The notes below the pieces were generated by a model. The model ran no database searches. It worked only from the letters and a program-made list of their open reading frames with translations, and had not been told where the DNA came from. From assembly GCF_013141695.1 (NCBI RefSeq), contig NZ_WHNY01000040.1, positions 337,922-401,921 of the forward strand: a DNA stretch of 64,000 nucleotides, in the 5' to 3' direction. The translations under genes were made by a program, and so were the position numbers. This stretch comes from Paenibacillus plantarum. Lineage in GTDB: Bacteria > Bacillota > Bacilli > Paenibacillales > NBRC-103111. This document shows, piece by piece, positions 60,896 to 64,000 of the stretch (position 1 is the first letter of the stretch; every line of letters starts with the position of its first letter).

Positions 60896-62523
60896 AGTAG
60901 GATTTGTGCAATCTGCTGTAAAACACGCTCATGATTGAAGGCCGTATGTTCATTCCAAGGTGATTCCCAGCCAGCATACCCAGGAGTTAAATGTACCTGC
61001 CCCTTCTTGACTGCCGTTAAACCGCGCCAATCCCCCTGTTTATTTAGGTTAGCCCAAGTCGCTTGGGAAATTGGATCCTTACAAATATTCACAATCAAAT
61101 GATCAGCCTCAAAACCTGCCAACTCTGTTACTTGAAACGGTTTCGTCCAATGAATATCACGCAATTGACTCGCTGGGTTTAGTTCCAAATCATCATACAG
61201 GACCGTGCCGGCAAGTCTCCCCAACACCAATAAGTCATTGTGATGGACAATTACGACTACTACTTTATCATCTTTCATCTTCAGCTTGACCTTCTCTCTT
61301 ACATCAGCAGCTTTCATGTCGTAGGCTTGAAGCCACTTCACTGCCTCCTTCGATTTCCCAACGAAATCACCGATTAGGATCAAATGCTCGCGCCAATTCC
61401 GATCCCATGGTAAAAATAAGGTCGGGGCTATTTCCGATAGCTTCATTTGCTCATCTTTGGGAATCCATGCGTCAATTCCTATAATGTAATCAGGTGACGA
61501 CTGCTGTAAGGCTGTGAGGTTGAACTCATAATGATGACTCAATGGGACCGTTACATCATAGGCATATTTATTCCGATAAAAATCAGTCCAATAATGATCC
61601 ATAGGTGCGGCATATGGAATAATTTGAAGCGCCAGCAACTGTCCAATATTCACCCAACTATAAGCGGCGACCTTCATCTTCGTATTTTTCAAATAAACAG
61701 CAGGCGCCATCCCCATATGCTTCTTGAAATTATTGCTGAAATAGATTTCATTCTTATACCCGACTTGGAATGCAATTTCTCGAATTGAGGCATTCGGGAG
61801 CTCACGCATGAGTTCCTTTGATTTACTTAAACGTAATTCTGTCACATATTCAATGACGCCTTTACCAAATTTCTCTTTAAATAATCGCATAAAATGGAAG
61901 CGACTTAAACCAGCTCTTGCCGCCAGTGCTTCAATCGTAATTTCTTCCGTATAATCCCGCTCCAGCATGAACTTCGCATATTCCAAAGCGATCGACGTTT
62001 TGTGTTCCTCATTTTGTAAGACTAGACTGAGCAGTTCATAAAATCCCGCCTCTGCCCGGAAGCGATCCGCAATTGTACCATTTCCCCAATACGTCACGAT
62101 CATTTTAACGAGAGGAATGACGGTCGACACGGCAAGATGAATGGCCTCACCTTCACCTGGGAATGTGTTGACAGGCTGAATATTAGCCTCTATGGTTTCC
62201 TTTTGCAGAACCGTTACTGCTTGAAACCTAAGCACATAAACGCCGTGATCCTCGTCTTTAGGCAAACCTACTTCAATCAGTTGTCCCGGCTTGCAAATAA
62301 ATACTGTGCCTAATCGAAGCGGGTAATACTGACCATTAATGACCAAACGGCCATCCGACGTATCTGAAACGACAAGCATGAGCGAGTCCGCCTTAATGAA
62401 ATCTCGTTCAACCGGCCATTGCAGATCCTTTATCACGATTCGTTCAATGGTTGTCAGCTTATACCACATCGAGTTCAATGAACTCTCGTCCTCTACTTCC
62501 GGCGGAGTAACTTCTTGCTTCAT
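60883..62523 (-). CDS. AraC-type activator fused to a siderophore-binding domain (Btr-like)
   Basis: Cytosolic regulator of 546 residues. A cupin-like N-terminal part is followed by an AraC HTH pair (about 185-280: ITIEALAARAGLSRFHFMRLF and IAFQVGYKNEIYFSNNFKKHMG). The last 260 residues match a type III periplasmic binding domain (FSPDYIIG-like SSPDYIIGIDAWIP, GDFVGKSKEAVKWL, GWESPWNEHTAFNHERVL). The architecture is that of B. subtilis Btr, which senses bacillibactin-iron inside the cell. It likely activates the adjacent binding-protein gene or an uptake system elsewhere. The ATG follows AGGAGCGG. Confidence 0.93.
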   Translation of the reverse strand: MKQEVTPPEVEDESSLNSMWYKLTTIERIVIKDLQWPVERDFIKADSLMLVVSDTSDGRLVINGQYYPLRLGTVFICKPGQLIEVGLPKDEDHGVYVLRFQAVTVLQKETIEANIQPVNTFPGEGEAIHLAVSTVIPLVKMIVTYWGNGTIADRFRAEAGFYELLSLVLQNEEHKTSIALEYAKFMLERDYTEEITIEALAARAGLSRFHFMRLFKEKFGKGVIEYVTELRLSKSKELMRELPNASIREIAFQVGYKNEIYFSNNFKKHMGMAPAVYLKNTKMKVAAYSWVNIGQLLALQIIPYAAPMDHYWTDFYRNKYAYDVTVPLSHHYEFNLTALQQSSPDYIIGIDAWIPKDEQMKLSEIAPTLFLPWDRNWREHLILIGDFVGKSKEAVKWLQAYDMKAADVREKVKLKMKDDKVVVVIVHHNDLLVLGRLAGTVLYDDLELNPASQLRDIHWTKPFQVTELAGFEADHLIVNICKDPISQATWANLNKQGDWRGLTAVKKGQVHLTPGYAGWESPWNEHTAFNHERVLQQIAQILLPAT

Positions 62524-62554
62524 ATTTTTCCGCTCCTATGTATCTGATTTAAAC

Positions 62555-62583
62555 ACGGAAAAGACGAGGGAATCCCCCGTCTT
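62555..62583 (-). terminator. Terminator after the siderophore-binding lipoprotein gene
   Basis: AAGACGAGGG and CCCCCGTCTT form the stem with one mismatch around a short AAT loop; on the minus strand TTTTCC follows. It separates the iron-receptor gene from the regulator gene. Confidence 0.82.
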
Positions 62584-62591
62584 CACTCGAG

Positions 62592-63563
62592 CTATTTAAC
62601 TAAATTACGTAGTACATCATCGATAATTAATTGATTGGCCACTACGTTTTGATTGAACCAGTGACCTGAATCTACCTCATACACATGACCTTGCTTCACC
62701 GCGGGCAGTTGCTGCCATAATGGATTATCCACAGGAGGCTTCGCACGACCTTTGCCAGAGAGGACGAAAATGTAATCAACATCATCCAGTTGTGCTAATG
62801 TTTCCAAGGAATACGTATCATAGTCACCCTTTAGCAATTTCGGCTGTTTGAATCCAAAGCCTTGGTACAATAACTTCCCACTATAGAAATTCGCTCCGAA
62901 CAATTTAAACCCTTTTTCATTTGCGGATTGGAATAATACGGCTGATTTGTCCCCTACAGCTGTTCGAATCTTATCTTTGGAAGCAGCTAGCTTCTCATCA
63001 TATTTCTTAACGGCTTGTTCAGCTTCCGTTGATTTGCCCAACACTTCACCTAGCTTGGCAACATTTCCACGCCAGTCGGTCTCATCATTAGACAAGACGA
63101 AAGTAGGAGCAATTTTGGAGAAATCTTCATATGTGCCATTCTTCATATAAGTAGGAGCGGCAAGAATTATGAGATCTGGATTATGACTTAACGTTTGCTC
63201 TGGTTTGAGTCCACCTTCCATGGCCAGAACAGGAACACCGTTCAACACATTTTGCAAATATTGCTGAGGTTCACCAGCCGCTGACCATTGTGCAACTGGT
63301 TTGATGCCAATAGCCGTTAATCCATCTTCTAGGAAAGGTGCAATCACACGCTTAACCTCGCCAGGGATTTTCACTTCATGTCCCATTGCATCCTTCAGGA
63401 CACGCTCTTGCGGTGCTTTTGCTGCCGGAGTCACTATGGCTTGGGTCGTACTTGCAGGCGCGGCTCCATTTTTCGTATCTGTACCGGCACCACAGCCGGC
63501 TAGAAATAAAGAAGACACGAGTAGTACTGCTGTGAAATTAACTAATTTTCTTGCTTGAATCAT
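62592..63563 (-). CDS. Iron-siderophore ABC transporter substrate-binding lipoprotein (FecCD-partner type)
   Basis: A 323-residue lipoprotein. The lipobox is LFLAGC, followed by a Thr/Ala-rich linker. The type III binding fold shows VKRVIAPFLEDGLTAIGIKPV, NPDLIILAA, LDDVDYIFVLSGK and the closing VYEVDSGHWFNQN. The start ATG at 63561-63563 follows GGGGGATTT. A Fur box with an overlapping sigma-A-like promoter lies just upstream. No permease or ATPase gene is adjacent, so it must rely on membrane genes elsewhere or beyond the window. Confidence 0.92.
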   Translation of the reverse strand: MIQARKLVNFTAVLLVSSLFLAGCGAGTDTKNGAAPASTTQAIVTPAAKAPQERVLKDAMGHEVKIPGEVKRVIAPFLEDGLTAIGIKPVAQWSAAGEPQQYLQNVLNGVPVLAMEGGLKPEQTLSHNPDLIILAAPTYMKNGTYEDFSKIAPTFVLSNDETDWRGNVAKLGEVLGKSTEAEQAVKKYDEKLAASKDKIRTAVGDKSAVLFQSANEKGFKLFGANFYSGKLLYQGFGFKQPKLLKGDYDTYSLETLAQLDDVDYIFVLSGKGRAKPPVDNPLWQQLPAVKQGHVYEVDSGHWFNQNVVANQLIIDDVLRNLVK

Positions 63564-63580
63564 AATAAATCCCCCTAGAT

Positions 63581-63623
63581 GATACTGATAATCATTATCG
63601 ATAATTAGGAGTATATAGGACAA
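63581..63623 (-). promoter_or_regulatory. Fur box and promoter of the iron-receptor gene
   Basis: GATACTGATAATCATTATC (63581-63599) matches the 19-bp Fur consensus at 18 positions. On the minus strand a promoter reads TTGTCC (63618-63623), 18 nt, GATAAT (63594-63599), so the Fur box covers the -10. Iron repression of the receptor is a safe expectation. Confidence 0.85.
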
Positions 63624-63698
63624 TTCCTTATTTGTGAATACGCAAAAATGCTGACTTTTCTTGTTGCAACCGCACGATTGCATAGTTTGGAGTAAGAT

Positions 63699-64000
63699 GT
63701 GCGCTAGCAGGCGATGGTCGACCGGGATTCTTCTCTTGCGCAAAATTTTTGTGCGCTAGCGGGCGATGGTCGACCGAGATTCTTCTCTTGCGCACAATTC
63801 TTGTGCGCTAGCGTGCGATCGTCGACCGAGATTCTTCTCTTGCGCACAATTTTTGTGCGCTATCAGGCGATGGTCGACCGGGATTCTTCTCTTGCGCACA
63901 ATTTTTGTGCGCTAGCGTGCGATGGTCGACCGGGATTCTTCTCTTGCGCACAATTTTTGTGCGCTAGCAGGCGATGGTCGACCGGGATTCTTCTCTTGCG
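63699..64000. repeat. 52-bp tandem repeat array, at least 5.8 units, running off the window
   Basis: Units start at 63699, 63751, 63803, 63855, 63907 and 63959; the last is cut by the window edge. Each unit begins GTGCGCTAGC (or a one- to two-base variant), then has GGTCGACC within a GATGGTCGACCG context, ATTCTTCTC, and ends with GCGCACAA followed by TTT and the next TTGTGCGC. The junction thus forms an 8-bp hairpin. Variation is limited to a few positions around bases 9-19. The period is not a multiple of three, so it is not a coding repeat. Confidence 0.93.

Noticed and set aside
63699..64000. Regular repeat array that could be taken for CRISPR
   Set aside because: The whole 52-bp unit repeats, with no unique spacers, and no cas genes are in the window.

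Overview
The window looks like chromosome from an endospore-forming Bacillota of the Paenibacillus type. Supporting signs are the mutS/mutL/miaA/hfq block, the spore coat gene cotE, a GerA-type germination operon, AGGAGG ribosome sites with frequent TTG and GTG starts, YesM/YesN-style sensor pairs with AraC output domains, and an AraC/binding-protein fusion of the Btr type. Most genes are on the minus strand. I saw no rRNA, tRNA, insertion sequence, prophage or CRISPR array.

Layout by coordinate. 1-2.5 kb: 5' part of a class A penicillin-binding protein. 2.7-11.1 kb: mutS, an S41 protease, mutL, an RsmJ-like methyltransferase, miaA and hfq, read right to left. 11.4-13.5 kb: an amidoligase-family protein and cotE, which has a good sigma-E-like promoter. 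13.7-20.3 kb: an aromatic-acid-exporter-like protein, a three-gene ABC importer, an M32 carboxypeptidase, a YqkB-like Fe-S protein and a beta-carbonic anhydrase. 20.4-29.7 kb: a DUF309 gene, a response regulator and sensor kinase, an intervening terminator, then an LTxxQ-type lipoprotein, a MacAB-type efflux system and a large exported beta-repeat protein. 29.9-35.8 kb: a spore-type GH18 protein, small Cys-rich proteins, YyaL and a lone ABC ATPase.

36-39.4 kb is a gerA-type operon. 39.6-48 kb is a six-gene exopolysaccharide locus matching the ydaJKLMN/pss type: GH8, GT-C-like membrane protein, DUF2334 protein, GT2 synthase, BcsB-like protein, and a degenerate GGDEF protein that keeps the c-di-GMP I-site. 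48.2-51 kb holds a serine hydrolase, a small membrane protein and speD. 51-60.8 kb is a sugar-sensing and uptake locus: a membrane-anchored binding protein, a LytS/YesM kinase and a YesN regulator, then a XylF-like lipoprotein, then ChvE-GguA-GguB behind a sigma-A-like promoter with an overlapping cre-like site. 60.9-63.6 kb is a siderophore-type binding protein with a near-perfect Fur box and an AraC/binding-protein regulator. The window ends in a 52-bp tandem repeat array.

The most unusual things seen are: (1) a 38-40 nt leader element in two copies, each touching the ribosome-binding site of an unrelated gene, with length changes that keep the hairpin paired; (2) two probable CTG starts in the sugar-sensing cluster, one in a CTGA overlap; (3) an amidoligase joined to what looks like part of an ATP-grasp domain, next to cotE; (4) the palindrome-rich 52-bp array; (5) the c-di-GMP-receptor exopolysaccharide locus with an added membrane glycosyltransferase-like gene. 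All assignments come from reading sequence by eye. No database search was run.
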